Source: Halisarca cf. caerulea
Lineage: Eukaryota; Porifera; Demospongiae; Chondrillida; Halisarcidae
Assembly: GCA_963170055.1 (NCBI GenBank)
Contig: CAUJGJ010000444.1
Span: 4,561,118-4,625,117 of the forward strand
DNA: 64,000 nucleotides
Reading direction: 5' to 3'
In this document: positions 45,259 through 54,341 of the stretch, piece after piece
How positions within the stretch are numbered: the first letter of the stretch is position 1
Layout of the letters: the number at the start of each line of letters is the position of its first letter
Translations under genes and position numbers: made by a program
Notes under the pieces: model-generated
Database searches by the model: none
Told to the model about the DNA's origin: nothing
The model's input: only the letters and a program-made list of their open reading frames with translations

Positions 45259-45425
45259 TAGTCTCGTGTAACACTAGTCCACAGGCCAGCTGGACCCACG
45301 TTTCGTATTGTAAGCGCCCCACAATACGAAACGTGGGTCCAGCTGGCTGGACTAGTGTAACACAGACCCGCTTCTCGCCTCCATTTTTTATTATGACGTC
45401 ATTTGGTCGGCGAGAAGGGGTCTGG
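45259..45425. mobile_element. Second parent element, left half, with nested copy
   Basis: Repeats TAGTCTCGTGTAACAC...CGCTTCTCGCCTCCATTTTT...GGTCGGCGAGAA as in 45025-45250, but the right half is not adjacent. A matching right half, AATGGAGGCGAGAAGCGGGT...GACTAA, appears at about 45780-45823, separated by 354 bp. Confidence 0.75.
45275..45354. mobile_element. Nested palindromic mini-element (80 bp)
   Basis: TAGTCCACAGGCCAGCTGGA...CCCACGTTTCGTATTG is mirrored to GGACTA at 45354. The perfect 9-bp duplication GTGTAACAC lies at 45266-45274 and 45355-45363. Confidence 0.95.
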
Positions 45426-45779
45426 TGAACAGCCTATACCCGACTTGTTCTGGGGGGCGGTAACTTCCGCTTATGCGTATTGCATAGAAACGCGATGACA
45501 CGTCTTCGCTTGATCGTCGAAAGAGGCTTTAGCGAAACGCTACATTCGGGGGAAGGTTTAGAAGAAACTTCAATGCCATAACTGACTCTTCTTAGATGTT
45601 GCCTAAATGTGGACACATTCGTTTGGGAGTGCAACCATCTTAGGAATTAGCGTGATAATCAGGCTGTCTCCTCCTTCTAGCCGGACAGTTTCATTTTCTG
45701 ACGACAGCAGAGTCTCTGTCTAGTTGCTGATGACACCACGCTAAGGTTGCGTACAAACATCGTTAACCTCATTCGAAGA

Positions 45780-45925
45780 AATGGAGGCGAGAAGCGGGTC
45801 TGTGTTACACGAGACTAACCAGACCCTCTTCGCGATGTGACGTCATACCCGCGCCCCCCGGGCAGAAAAAAATGGCGGCCGACGTAGGGTCTGGTTTAGT
45901 CCAGCCAGCTGTAGTCTCGTACACA
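45780..45925. repeat. Fragments of TAGTC...GACTA elements
   Basis: Right half of the parent element (to about 45823), then CCAGACCC...GGGTCTGGTTTAGTCCAGCC and TAGTCTCGTA. At least one further degraded palindrome surrounds GGCGGCCGACG. Confidence 0.6.
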
Positions 45926-45972
45926 AATTGATGGGCTAAAATGGTCTAAGAGAAAAAAATAGATAGGTATAA

Positions 45973-48900
45973 TTAGTAATAGTAATAATAATTAGTAATT
46001 GTGGAATCCTGCACACAACGCTCTCTAGCTCGATACTGTTGGTGGATGTTCCAGATGCTTGACAAGGAGATCATTATCCACGCAAACATGTGATGGATGA
46101 CCTGAGCAGAGAGAAACTCAATTTGCATCGCATCCAGTTCATGACTAATCCATACTGCTTTCCTTGTTTCTCTGAGAGAAGTGCAGCTTGCCTCTTGTAT
46201 GCAACTGTGACAGCTCAGTGGTCCGAGTCCTCCGGATGTTGAAAAAATCAATGGAGTGAAGGAGCCATGGTCTATGTCCCTGATTCGTTGATCATATGCT
46301 CTTCTTTTCTCTTGTTCTTTCTGTCTGTAGCAGCTGGGTAGGGAGGTGTTTCTCAGATTTGGCCCAAATGGGTTGAACACCCTTACATCGAAAAATACAT
46401 GTTGTCTATGACTCCAAAAGTCCTCCGCTACAATGTCCAGTCGTGCTCCTTCTTCTCTATTGGCTGTGCGATATCTCAAAGTCTCATTTGCTAGTGGCTG
46501 GAGGGTGGGCTCAATACCTACTCCATGGCAGACTTCTGACAATAGGTAAGCCGTCACATCTCTTAACTCATTGTGCCGTATGATGGGAAAGCCACCATGT
46601 GGACAGCTCATGGCATGTTCCACTGAGAACGCTGTCCCACAAACACATCTTTCCGGGAGGTTGGGAGGTCTCCAACCATATCTTAGGCACAAAGCATCTC
46701 TAAATGCTGCCTTGTGAAGAGCGAAGCCATGCTCCCTGAGAGGAAGTGCAGATAGCCAGTTAGATGCTCCTTTCTCCATTGAGAGGGTTGCAGATCTTTG
46801 CAGACTCGAATTCAACCTCTTCAGCACATCTCCGGATTGCTCTTTTCCTTTCTTTGTCTTCTTGTTTTTTTCAAATCTACTTTGATCTTCTTTTGTTCTT
46901 CTTTGATGTTTTGGGGAATAGAATGGGACTGTTCCATGGTCATTGCGGACAGTGTGGCGGTTATTTGTTTGGATGTATCATATTGGCTGGGTGCCTGAAG
47001 AGAGGGATTGGGAGTTCCAATTCCCCCCAGACGAGCTGGTAAGGACAACAGTTCTCTTTCTGTTTGACTGATTGCACTCCTTCCTGTCAAAGCCGGTATC
47101 AATTTGTGTACGATTACTCCCTCCAAAGGTTTTATTAGTTCGTCTATCCCCTCTACTACTCTTGATAGAAAGCTCCACTTGCTGCAAAGACCATGAGTCA
47201 GTGCTGCATATGTTGCATGCAGTTGGGTTTGCGCGATTTCAGAGAGAGTCTCCAATTCTTTCTTCCATCTTTCTACCTTGGTCGCAACATAGCTCTTTAC
47301 GAAAGAGCATGAGCCAAGAGCACCACCAAGAAACCGTTTACCTTCCGTTGATAGGTTAATTCCGGTACCCTGGAATGTACTGGCTGCTTCTGTATACATG
47401 CCTTCTTTCATCAATCAACCATGTCTTTGCAGCATTTGGAAAATATCCATAATCTGGTCCCAACTTGGTTAGATGATCCCACCAGTCTCTTTATTGCTTG
47501 GGCTCTGAAGCGGCAGAGGCATCATCTGCATACCATATATACTTGTTGAACTTGAGTCTCTTGAAGCCGAGCTGTGAGGAGGGCTATCCCGACAGCGTAC
47601 ATAGCCATAGCGAGCGGGTCTCCCTGTGTGGTACCCTAGCACTTGGGTATTTATAGTTCTGCCTCCTATGTACATTAGGGTGTCTGATCTGTAAGTGTTG
47701 ATGAGTATCACTGCTAAAGAAGGACACAACTTGGAAATGTTTCTTAGAGCTGTTTGCCTGTTAAGGCTGTTGAAAGCATTGGTGGCATCAACCAATATTA
47801 CTGCTTCGTTATTTGGGGAGTTCCAGATATCCTTCATTGCGTGGATGGCTGCTTCACAACCCGCTTCATGTCCAGCGCAAAGCTGCAATGGTCCAGCGGC
47901 ATTTCTGATATCTTCCTTTAGTACTGCTATAACTGCTCAGGTAATGATTTTCCTCAATGTTTCCCCAATGCCAATGGGTCTTACCCCAGGACATTTATCC
48001 AGCGCTATTAATTGGCATGCAACTAATGCACTAAGGCTGTTGGGGTCCACAAAAGTTGTACACATTCGTTTGGTAACCGAGGCAACTGTAGCACATAGAT
48101 CGCTAGATGGCAGACCAAAGGAAGAACAGACCCTTTTCCAAGAATTTGCATCCAATCCTGAGGGTCCAGCAGCACCATCCATTCTGAGAATGACATCATG
48201 AATCAGCTTCCCATCGATTTGTTCAAAGATAATTGGATGTACTTCTTCAAAGGACAATTCTGTATCAATTATAGCTGAAGGATTTGGTTCTTGCTTTGGT
48301 GGATGTTTTTCTTTGAGTTTGGCCAAGACATCGTCATTCAGTGGCAGAGGGCCTCCATTATCTGAGAGTAATCTGAGGGCTTTCTTCACCTGACCCTCCA
48401 TCATCAACTTTGAGAATGATCTTGCTAAGTCATTGGCCATTAGTCTATTGGCCTTGTAGCTATGTGTGAGCTGATTTTGAATGGCACGACTTTCATTTAG
48501 CAAACAAGCAATATTTCCTTTCAATCACAGATTGATCTGACGTTCCAAATGAGAAGCATGTTCCTTTGCTTTAGACCGTTTGTGTGGTTTTTGCAATAGG
48601 AGAGCAGGCATAACCATTACGGCCTTTAGAGCAATAACTTCCATTGCTGAAGCATCTGCAAAGGCATTGAGTAAGTGAGTCATTTCCCGAACAAATGATT
48701 TACCTGCCTTCCCTGAGGGTACTTTAAACGGGTTTCTCCTCCAGTGAACTATTTCATCATAACAGTTGCTTATAGCTTCATTGAAATGATCTCCATCAAC
48801 TTTATTCCATTTAAAACTGGGTTGGTGAGCTGGCGTGAATTCCGGTAGATCCCCAATGTCCACCTTGTCTTCATTTTCACAATTGTCCGGAGATGCAGGC

Positions 48901-49301
48901 TGTGGGACTGATGAAGCTGTAGTGGTGGGATTGGGTGATAGGACTGGTGAGGTTGTGGTGCATGAGTTGTGATGCAATGTAACAGGTGAGGCTGTGGTAC
49001 AAGAGCTTGGTGTTATGATGGATGAGGTTGTGGTACAAAAACTGGATGGTGTGATTGGCGAGACATCGTTAGAAGGTACAATGGGTGAGGCTATGGTAAG
49101 GGAACTGGGTGGAATAATGGTTGTAGCTGTGGTACAAGAGCTGAATGGTATGAATGGTGAGGTTGTGGTACAAAAATTGGATGGTACAATGGTTGAGGCT
49201 GTGGTAAAGGAACTGGGTGGAATGATGGTTGTAGCTGTGGTGCATGAACTGGTTGGTATGGTCGAAGTATGCAATGTCACTGGTCCAGGAGATACTGGCA
49301 T
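45973..49301 (-). pseudogene. Reverse-transcriptase retroelement, broken
   Basis: Minus-strand order. A N-terminal region with a serine/threonine minisatellite and the block FKVPSGKAGKSFVREMTHLL...FADASAMEVIALKAVMVMPA (49301-48525). The reverse transcriptase follows (48524-47469): GAAGPSGLDA, CPGVRPIGIGETLRKII, LCAGHEAGCEAA, AVILVDATNAFNSLNR and, in shifted frames, TQGDPLA and YADD. Then come a thumb-like region (47414-46821) and a C-terminal domain (46827-45973) with a C-x-C...H...C zinc motif and a DFW...FFDVRVFNP stretch like a restriction-type endonuclease. At least two in-frame stops (near 48525 and 47940) and several frameshifts make it inactive. The clade is unassigned. The same C-terminus recurs at 54342-56045. 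Confidence 0.8.
48905..49290. repeat. Coding minisatellite, 36-45 bp units
   Basis: Many variants of GGTTGTGGTACAAGAGCTGG...ATGGTGAGG. On the minus strand they read as (T/S)PSSCTTA(S/T)(P/T)I-type repeats in the N-terminal region of the retroelement protein. Confidence 0.85.
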
Positions 49302-49304
49302 CTA

Positions 49305-49856
49305 GTGATGTGTATACTTCTGAGTATGAAGTCAATAGTTGGGTTAAACATGAGCGATTGAGAAGGAAACCGAATTGATTGATGTTGATTTGTGGCCGTA
49401 TGAAATCAATGAGTTTGTTAAAGATTACAGCTTCGAGTACCTTCGAGAGGATACATAGTAAAGAGATAGGTCGATAGTTTGATACAGTGGATGGATCCCC
49501 ACCTTTGAGTATGGGAATTATTTGTGCGTTTTCCATTCATCAGGGAGGGAGCGGGTTTGTAAGGACATGCAAAATAGTGTAGTGGTTAAGCTGACAAGGG
49601 ATGCTGCACATTCTTTTAGTATGTAGGGGCTAAGGTCATCGCAGCCAGGGCTCTTGCTAGTCTGGCGTTGCCGACCCAATCTCGCGGTGACGCCAGTCCC
49701 CGAAAATGGCCGAGCGACATTGGGTCGGCAACGCCAGACTAGTCGCGCATCTGTTACGAAGGAATCTAAAGATTCCGGAATCTCGTACACCATTTTACTT
49801 AGTGCGGACCCCTCTGACCCAATATCCCGTATTTTACACGTGGGCGTGTAGTGCAT
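49305..49856 (-). pseudogene. LINE (Jockey/CR1-like) reverse-transcriptase fragment
   Basis: Minus-strand pieces KSPGCDDLSPYILKECAASL and SLPDEWK (49660-49518), then, in a shifted frame, ENAQIIPILKGGDPSTVSNYRPISLL, SKVLEAVIFNKLIDF and INQFGFL (49536-49370). This is the start of the fingers/palm of a different, APE-type LINE reverse transcriptase. It stops abruptly at about 49305, where the other retroelement begins, and is interrupted by a palindromic mini-element at 49658-49741. Confidence 0.75.
49658..49741. mobile_element. Palindromic TAGTC...GACTA mini-element (84 bp)
   Basis: TAGTCTGGCGTTGCCGACCC-AAT pairs with the complement at the right end (GGGTCGGCAACGCCAGACTA). Flanking 9-mers do not match. 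Inserted in the LINE fragment. Confidence 0.8.
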
Positions 49857-50036
49857 TCCTCCATATATCCTCCCATTCCTTGATCCTTTTTAGATCCCGG
49901 TGTGCATCCTATAGTAGGGCAAAGAGCGTTATCCAGCACATCCTGCGTTGTGAATCAACCTGGGAGACCGGTACACTAGCTCTCCCCGTTTTGTAGACCC
50001 TCCAAGGATTCGTTCACGGCCGCTTTTTCTAAAGGC

Positions 50037-50204
50037 ATGCCAAAGCTCAAGTTTAAACGTAGTCAGAGCTACAATCTGGCAGATAGCTCATTTCTCATCC
50101 ACGTAGAGCTACTAGATAATTCGTCCATGGATCTTTCGGTCCCTCAAGATGTCACTGGAAGAGATTGTCTGGAGCGAGTCGCACAATATCTCAATTTAAA
50201 AGAG
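50037..50204 (+). CDS. FERM-domain gene, first coding exon
   Basis: 168 bp from ATG 50037 to a GTTGGT donor, phase 0. Encodes MPKLKFKRSQSYNLADSSFL, then IHVELLDNSSMDLSV, TGRDCLERVAQYLNLKE. This is the ubiquitin-like F1 lobe of a FERM domain: a basic leader, LLDN(S/T), TG-x-CLE-x-VA. The layout resembles PTPN14/21-type non-receptor phosphatases (KRxRRYN...LLD...STGQECLEAVAQ), but the paralogue cannot be fixed from three exons. FERM proteins bind membrane phosphoinositides and receptor tails at the cell cortex. Exon 2 (53583) follows across a 3.4-kb intron holding an intact Merlin transposon. Confidence 0.82.
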
Positions 50205-50273
50205 GTTGGTTGTGCTGATAATGGGTAACAGCGCTGCGTTTATTTCTATGATTATAGTGTTGTTGTGTGCACG

Positions 50274-50336
50274 TAGTCTCGGTCCCATATAGACGTTCCC
50301 GCCCGAATAGGGCGGATCGGTCTGGGACCGAGACTA
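50274..50336. mobile_element. Palindromic TAGTC...GACTA mini-element (63 bp)
   Basis: TAGTCTCGGTCCCATATAGA pairs with the right end (TCTGGGACCGAGACTA). The perfect 9-bp duplication GTGTGCACG lies at 50265-50273 and 50337-50345. Confidence 0.95.
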
Positions 50337-50397
50337 GTGTGCACGTATGTGTGGATCACGAAGTGTGTGCTCGGTGCTAGATAGTGCGTACGATACG

Positions 50398-50450
50398 TAC
50401 GTGTGTGTGTGTATGTGACACGCACTGTGTGTGTGTGTGTGTGTGTGTGT
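50398..50450. repeat. (GT)n microsatellite
   Basis: Two GT runs separated by ATGTGACACGCACT. Confidence 0.9.
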
Positions 50451-50467
50451 CACTAATGTCTCTATCA

Positions 50468-52645
50468 CAGTAGATCCACGCCATTTATGGGCTTTTGGAT
50501 GACGTCACATGATGTCATGACATGTGACGTTGTTCTTTAGGGTCTCCCCGATGACGTCACATACCTGGCGGATTCGGTGCTGTTTTCTAGCGTCTAAAAT
50601 AAGGATTTTTCCTAAACGCTTCGAAATTTCGATTTTATTCTCACATGCTTTTTCATCCTGGGACCACTTCGATGACCGGGGAGTACAATCAAGTTCGCAA
50701 GTTTGGTCGATAAACCAGGTACAGCAGCACGGGTAGTTATAGCTTTGTATACTCAGCCTGGAAAGTTTGATAAGTACACGCTGTCATGTACGCCGTCGTG
50801 TGAACGAAAACATCGCTTGATTTGATTCCCTGAAGGCGCCTTCAAAATAATGTGGTCTGGTCACTTGCATTAATGTCACTCTCTGCAACTGAAAACGAGC
50901 AGAAAATCGGCCTATTCTCAGACCATTAATTAGTTATTAAATTGACGCATGATATCCTAATTGCAAGTGATTACGTAGCTATATGGCGGGAGTTTTGAGA
51001 TTCTGAGCGCGATTTCCAGGATTCCAAAGTTAAGGTACACTGTGTGTAAATTTCATGGACACAATGTAAACAAATTTAACGCATACATCATGGCCATTAT
51101 ACCACTCACAGGTGATTGTCAGACTAAACTAGACTTCTTATCACAAGTGGTGAAATTGAGGTCAGTAATTTGCAACCACACAAGAACATGATTGACAAAT
51201 AGTAATTATAAAAATTTTGTTGTAGAATACAATGGCTTTGATGGATATTGGTCCGGTAATATTTGGGGAAAAGAAGGGGATAGTTGAATGGTTCCAAAGG
51301 AAGGGAATAATATCACCGACAAAGCAGTGCCACAGATGTGCACCTGGGACAATGATGGTCTTAACAGTAAAGAATGATGTTGCTGATGGTTATAAATGGA
51401 GATGTCCCAGTTGCCGCACTTTTTCTTCTGTACGTGGAGGATCCGTTAACGGACAGGAAAGTTTTTTCCACAACTCAAAACTATGTCTACAGACATGGCT
51501 CATGATGATTTGGTTTTGGTCCATCAGCTTTCCTGTCACCAAGGCAGCAACACAGGCCAAGATTGCAGAGAGCTCTGCTGGCAACATTTACCAGTGGTTG
51601 CGCGATGTGTGTTCATGGAAGTTACTGCAAAACCAAATTATCCTAGGTGGCCCAAACAAGATTGTCCACATCGATGAGTCACTCCTCAGACATCAGCCAA
51701 AGGTATAAAGATGAATAAATGTGTCGTTGCAATTCCATGAATGCCGTTTAATCTATATCACATCTGTACAGAATGGAAGAGGGAGGACAGCTAGTGTAGA
51801 TGCATGGGTTTTTGGAATGGTGGACACATCCTGCACTCCATCGTTGGGATTCATGGAAGTGGTACCTGACCGTACAGCAAACACATTGCTGCCAATCATC
51901 CAACAGCATGTTGCTCCAGGAACTGAAATATGGTCAGATCAATGGAGAGCTTACACTCAGGTAGTACATTTGATAATTTCAAGGCATATATATACACTTT
52001 TACCAACTTGAAGTTGCATACATGTCTTATCTCCATTGAAGGTCCAGACACTTCCAAATGTTTCCTCCCACTCCACCGTCAACCACTCGCTGCATTTTGT
52101 CGATCCTCAGACAGGAGTGCACACGCAAAACATTGAATCATACTGGAACCGTGTGAAGTACAAAATAAAGACAATGAAAGGTGTGCTTGGCGACAAGATA
52201 CCTGAGTACTTGGACGAATTTATGTGGAGGGAGCGATATGGTACAAATCTCGATGAAGCATTTGATAACATCTGCCAACATATGGCAGCTATGTTCCCTC
52301 CTCCTCCTTAACTCTATTAGCTTCTGACATACACCCATGTAGCCTTTTTTGATTTTGATGATCTTGATGATTCCAATACTGACAAATGAGAAATATATCC
52401 GGCAAAAACTTCTCCTGTGCCAAGGAAGCAACCCCCCAGTTGTTAAGTAGTCCCAGAATGAAAGAACATGCGAGAATAAAATCGAAATTTCGAAGCGTTT
52501 GGAGAAATCCTTATTTTAGATGCTAGAAAACAGCACCGAATCTGCCAGGTATGTGACGTCATCGGGGAGACCCTAAAGAACAACGTCACATGTCATAACA
52601 TTATGTGACGTCATCCAGAAGCTCGTAAATGGCGTGGATCTACTG
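50468..52645. mobile_element. Merlin-type DNA transposon, apparently complete
   Basis: Inverted repeats of about 200 bp (50468-50669 and 52445-52645) begin CAGTAGATCCACGCCATTTA and are about 93 percent identical by eye over their whole length. Between them lies an uninterrupted three-exon transposase with an IS1016/ISXO2-type DDE domain, the hallmark of the Merlin superfamily. No clear 8-9 bp target duplication is visible (TCTCTATCA versus CACTAGTTG). It sits inside intron 1 of the FERM gene in the same orientation. Confidence 0.85.
51232..52311 (+). CDS. Merlin transposase (ISXO2-like DDE)
   Basis: Exons 51232-51702, 51772-51960 and 52042-52311 (GT/AG introns of 69 and 81 bp, all phase 0) give 309 residues without a stop. 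Domains in order: N-terminal zinc ribbon (CHRC...CPSC, about residues 34-62), a helical FxxxSxxxLxxWLMMIWFW segment, and the DDE core with HIDESL (first aspartate, about residue 147), WVFGM and VPDRTANTLLPII, IWSDQWRAY (second aspartate) and the third catalytic glutamate in NIESYWNRVKYK. ISXO2-type transposases perform cut-and-paste transposition. Intact reading frame, zinc ligands and triad suggest a functional or recently functional source. Confidence 0.9.
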
Positions 52646-52799
52646 CACTAGTTGATCCAATCTTTGTACTCCCCATCATTTTTTTGCCTTTCATCCATTT
52701 TTGCTTTTCTGGGTGCCACTTACAGTAGCCACTGGCTAAAGGTTTCCCTGGTGAAATTTGAATACCCTATACCCTATACCCTACGTATGTGTGCACATG

Positions 52800-52867
<68 letters not shown>

Positions 52868-52903
52868 TGTGTGCGTGTGTGCATGCGTGTGTGTGTGCAT
52901 GCA

Positions 52904-52951
<48 letters not shown>

Positions 52952-53582
52952 GTGTGTGCATGTGTGCACACATACATGCAGGGTTCTATCCAATGAGGAG
53001 GAAGCTTCCACCCTAAACTGTCCAGCTTCCACCCCCAAACATTTCCAACTGTAGTGCAAATTTCTGCAGAGAAGGCCCTACTTGAGTGTCAAAATCAACT
53101 TTGGTCTAAAATGGCCTCAGATATATATCATCTTATATCACCTAAAAATTCATTTTTCCTGAGGAGCATACCCCCAGACTCCCTTAGTTATCCAGACTCC
53201 CCACCAATTCTGCATACATATCTGCACCTCCTTACATCACTGCACTACATGTGTTTTATAGATGTCTAGAATACCACATACGTACGTATGTACATGTCTG
53301 TCCCCTGCTATACTTTATAATCCCCCCCCCCCCCCCTTTCCCTTGATCATTATTGTGAAAGAGACCCTGCTATACATATATACAGCATACACATCATAAC
53401 TACAGTTATGACTCACATGCAGACATGCACTGTAATACTTTCCCTCAAAGATTTATTCCTAGATAGAGCCCTGTACATGTGTTTGTGTGTGCATGTGTGA
53501 ATGTGCATGTTGGCCTCCACCTTTTTTTTGTTGCTGTTGTTTCATCACAAACCTGGATGATTCTTGGAATACATAGATACAG
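52646..53582. other. FERM intron 1, microsatellite-rich
   Basis: Includes a tandem ACCCTATACCCTATACCC near 52766 and a C homopolymer near 53321-53338. No gene recognised. Confidence 0.6.
52801..52952. repeat. (TG)n microsatellite
   Basis: About 150 bp of mostly TG dinucleotides with short interruptions (TGCTTGTGTGCG, TGCATGCATACATG). Cysteine/valine-rich or threonine/histidine-rich frames here are artefacts. Confidence 0.95.
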
Positions 53583-53764
53583 TACTTTGGACTTCAATTT
53601 AAAGCAAAAGATGACCTATACCACTGGGTGGACGAAGATGCTCAGTTAAGGAAGATTTTGGTAAAATATGGGGAATTGTCCCCTCATTGTGCTGATGGAC
53701 ATGTAAAGTTCAGAATCCGTTTCTTTACAACAAGATTGGTAAACCTCCGGGATGAGATCACAAG
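53583..53764 (+). CDS. FERM-domain gene, second coding exon
   Basis: 182 bp, phase 0 in and two bases over at the end. Starts YFGLQFKAKDDLYHWVDEDA, then LRKILVKYGE, VKFRIRFFTTRLVNLRDEIT. YFGL(Q/R)(F/Y)...W(V/L)(D/E)xxxxLRK...(F/V)(K/R)(F/V)xxxFF is the F1/F2 junction of FERM domains. The acceptor ATACAG and donor GTACAT are consensus-compatible. The intron after it is 5.9 kb and filled with retroelement debris. Confidence 0.88.
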
Positions 53765-53836
53765 GTACATGCATATAATTATATTCATGCACATTCAAAG
53801 GAATAGAACTGTTCTTGCTGCTGTAGGCACACATGT

Positions 53837-53838
<2 letters not shown>

Positions 53839-53902
<64 letters not shown>
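53839..53902. repeat. (CA)n microsatellite
   Basis: About 32 uninterrupted CA units just downstream of FERM exon 2. Confidence 0.97.
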
Positions 53903-53904
<2 letters not shown>

Positions 53905-54341
53905 ATGCACGTGCGTGCATGCATTCACATGGAACGTAGCAAAAATATTGCAGTTTGCATTCAAGAATGCACGCATGCCAGCATGTATTTCTAAAATATT
54001 CAGGGAAATCTCCACTTTGGTGCCTGATCCCATGCCTACACACGGTACAAGAAATAATGAAGTTGACGTTTAACCACCGAAATACGCCAATAATTTCAGG
54101 CGTAAATGGTCCATTGTTTGTGAAAATTACGCCCGTAGCACACTTCGTAAGAATTCAACAGAATTACAGTTGCACAATATTATATTGTAACATAGTGTAC
54201 ATTACAGGACATAGATAGAAATTGATGACGTCATTATTAATAAACATGCAAATAAGGAAAATTCAAATAAAGATAGAGAAGAAAAGTAATGCTATACTTT
54301 ATATCACATTAAGGTTAACAATATGTGTTATTGAAATCTAG

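Noticed and set aside
45040..45420. CRISPR-like regular repeats
   Set aside because: The repeats are inverted, nested palindromes with 9-bp target duplications, not direct repeats with spacers, and the genome is eukaryotic.
49741..50036. Additional coding sequence upstream of the FERM ATG
   Set aside because: The frame upstream of 50037 lacks FERM similarity, and the basic leader MPKLKFKRS is a normal N-terminus for this family.
52652..53059. Overlapping open frames of 70-110 residues in all frames
   Set aside because: Produced by the (TG)n microsatellite; dipeptide repeats only.
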